Positions 5,748-6,337 of a stretch of 6,337 nt of DNA are shown piece by piece. The stretch is taken from positions 1 to 6,337 of the forward strand of contig JAGGAG010000143.1 of the NCBI GenBank assembly GCA_017889745.1, in the 5' to 3' direction. Within the stretch, counting starts at the first letter, position 1. Each line of letters starts with the position of its first letter. Under the pieces are notes generated by a model. It had not been told where the DNA came from and did no database searches. It saw only the letters and a list, made by a program, of their open reading frames with translations. This stretch comes from Gemmatimonadota bacterium. GTDB taxonomy: Bacteria > Gemmatimonadota > Gemmatimonadetes > Gemmatimonadales > GWC2-71-9. The position numbers were made by a program, and so were the translations under genes.

Positions 5748-5755
5748 CACTGCCA

Positions 5756-6277
5756 CTGTCCACCAGTGATCGCGAGCGGCGGGTCCGCGTAAACCGGATG
5801 ATCCGCATCAGCCCCGTGCGGGTCATCGACAATGACGGCGGCCAGCTGGGTGTGCTGGCTATCGAAGAGGCACTGGCCATAGCGCAGGAGCGCGGCCTCG
5901 ACCTCGTGGAAGTGGCCCCGACAGCGCGGCCGCCCGTGGTCAAGATCATGGACTACGGCAAGTTCAAGTTCGAGGAAGCCAAGGCGGCACGGGCGGCGAA
6001 GAAGAAGCAGCACGTGATCCAGCTCAAGGAAGTGAAGTACCGCCCGGGCATCGAAGAGCACGATTTCGAGTTCAAGACCCGCCATGCACGCGAGTTCCTG
6101 GCGGAGGGCAACAAGGTGAAGTGCACGCTCATGTACCGGGGACGGCAGATCGCGCACCTGGAGCTGGGCAAGGCGGTGCTGGATCGCGTGGCCGCGGCGG
6201 TGGCCGATATCGGCAAGGTGGAGTCGGACGCGAAGCTCGAGGGACGCAACATGACGATGGTGCTCGCACCGAAGTAG
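5756..6277 (+). CDS. infC: Translation initiation factor IF-3, non-canonical CTG start
   Basis: IF3 binds the 30S subunit, keeps it from joining 50S prematurely, and checks the start codon and initiator tRNA. From CTG 5756 the protein has 173 residues, the family's usual size. The N-domain begins STSDRERRVRVNRMIRISPV and continues VRVIDNDGGQLGV; DYGKFKFE (66-73) leads into the lysine-rich linker helix; KEVKYRPG, then EEHDFEFKT and FLAEGNKVKCTLMYRGR mark the C-domain, ending EGRNMTMVLAPK. The first ATG in frame (5798) would delete the conserved RRVRVNR segment. In-frame sequence is open back to a TGA at 5699-5701 and contains no ATG, GTG or TTG before 5798. CTG 5756 has a good Shine-Dalgarno sequence at 8 nt. 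Rare infC start codons (AUU in E. coli) let IF3 repress its own translation. rpmI follows after 43 nt. Confidence 0.95.
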   Translation: MSTSDRERRVRVNRMIRISPVRVIDNDGGQLGVLAIEEALAIAQERGLDLVEVAPTARPPVVKIMDYGKFKFEEAKAARAAKKKQHVIQLKEVKYRPGIEEHDFEFKTRHAREFLAEGNKVKCTLMYRGRQIAHLELGKAVLDRVAAAVADIGKVESDAKLEGRNMTMVLAPK

Positions 6278-6320
6278 GTGTGCGGCGCCCGTCAAATACC
6301 AGGGACCGGGAAGAACTACG

Positions 6321-6337
6321 ATGCCTAAGATGAAGAA
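6321..6337 (+). CDS. rpmI: 50S ribosomal protein L35, first codons only (3' truncated by window end)
   Basis: The last 17 nt read ATG CCT AAG ATG AAG AA, giving MPKMK, the invariant start of L35 (typically MPKMKTHKGAAKRF). GGGAAG (6308-6313) lies 7 nt upstream as a modest ribosome binding site. The order infC-rpmI-rplT is conserved across most bacteria, and infC ends 43 nt before. Five residues alone would not identify it; context makes the call likely. Confidence 0.88.

Larger units (their letters stand above)
5577..5755 (+). promoter_or_regulatory. Structured infC mRNA leader, possible attenuator
   Basis: This stretch between the metallohydrolase and infC holds no plausible gene but several hairpins. 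(a) 5586-5602: GGGGCC/GGTCCCC with a 4-nt loop and one bulge. (b) 5612-5636: GGG-AG-CGCC/GGCGCCC. (c) 5666-5686: AGCGCC/GGCGCT, followed by five T. (d) 5700-5728: a stem around ACACCCG/CGGGTGT, followed by a T-rich run. Hairpins b and c are near-duplicates, sharing GGAGCGCCAC on the left and CGGCGC on the right. The right arm of b (GGCGC, 5630-5634) can pair with the left arm of c (GCGCC, 5667-5671), which would break the terminator. Such exclusive pairings are the hallmark of attenuators, and the infC operon is attenuated or autoregulated in several bacteria. The mechanism here is inferred. Confidence 0.5.

Noticed and set aside
5798..5800. ATG as the infC start
   Set aside because: It would remove the conserved RRVRVNR segment and is 50 nt from the only Shine-Dalgarno sequence.
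5564..6295. A 243-codon minus-strand open frame opposite infC
   Set aside because: It lies opposite the unmistakable IF3 sequence and has no motif of its own.

Overview
The window is a GC-rich bacterial chromosome segment (roughly two thirds G+C by eye) with all genes on the + strand. It carries six readable coding sequences plus the first codons of a seventh. No rRNA, tRNA, CRISPR array, integrase or transposase is visible. The host is a high-GC, Rex-containing bacterium. The style (sparse Shine-Dalgarno sequences, SpoIIE-type phosphatase, Rex, DnaQ-like protein with an N-terminal helical domain) would fit Gemmatimonadota or a neighbouring phylum, but that placement is a guess.

Layout. (1) 3-962: 3' part of a GAF-SpoIIE/PP2C phosphatase. 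(2) 966-1769: rsmA (16S rRNA dimethyladenosine transferase), starting 3 nt after the phosphatase stop. (3) 1764-1781: a near-consensus Rex operator that contains the rsmA stop codon. (4) 1791-2411: rex, the NADH/NAD+-sensing repressor. (5) 2440-3669: arginine deiminase with a complete catalytic set. (6) 3666-4496: a DEDDh 3'-5' exonuclease of the DnaQ superfamily, overlapping the deiminase by ATGA. (7) 4476-4556: a long imperfect hairpin built of GTGAACG-type heptamers, which supplies the last codons and stop of the exonuclease. (8) about 4570-5508: an MBL-fold metallohydrolase. (9) 5509-5755: a gene-free leader with a plausible promoter and several hairpins, two followed by T-rich tracts. (10) 5756-6277: infC (IF3), best started at a non-canonical CTG. 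(11) 6321 to the end: the first codons of rpmI (L35).

How it fits together. The phosphatase-rsmA pair looks like one transcription unit. Rex probably represses its own promoter, and through it may also control the downstream deiminase and exonuclease; the deiminase may have its own leaderless promoter. infC-rpmI is the start of the classical IF3-L35-L20 operon. It shows two possible layers of control: a transcript leader with a duplicated hairpin that could switch between anti-terminator and terminator, and a rare start codon that IF3 itself is known to discriminate against in other bacteria.

I see no wholly new multi-gene system. The points most worth following are the Rex operator and Rex-deiminase linkage, the infC leader with its CTG start, and the heptamer hairpin.
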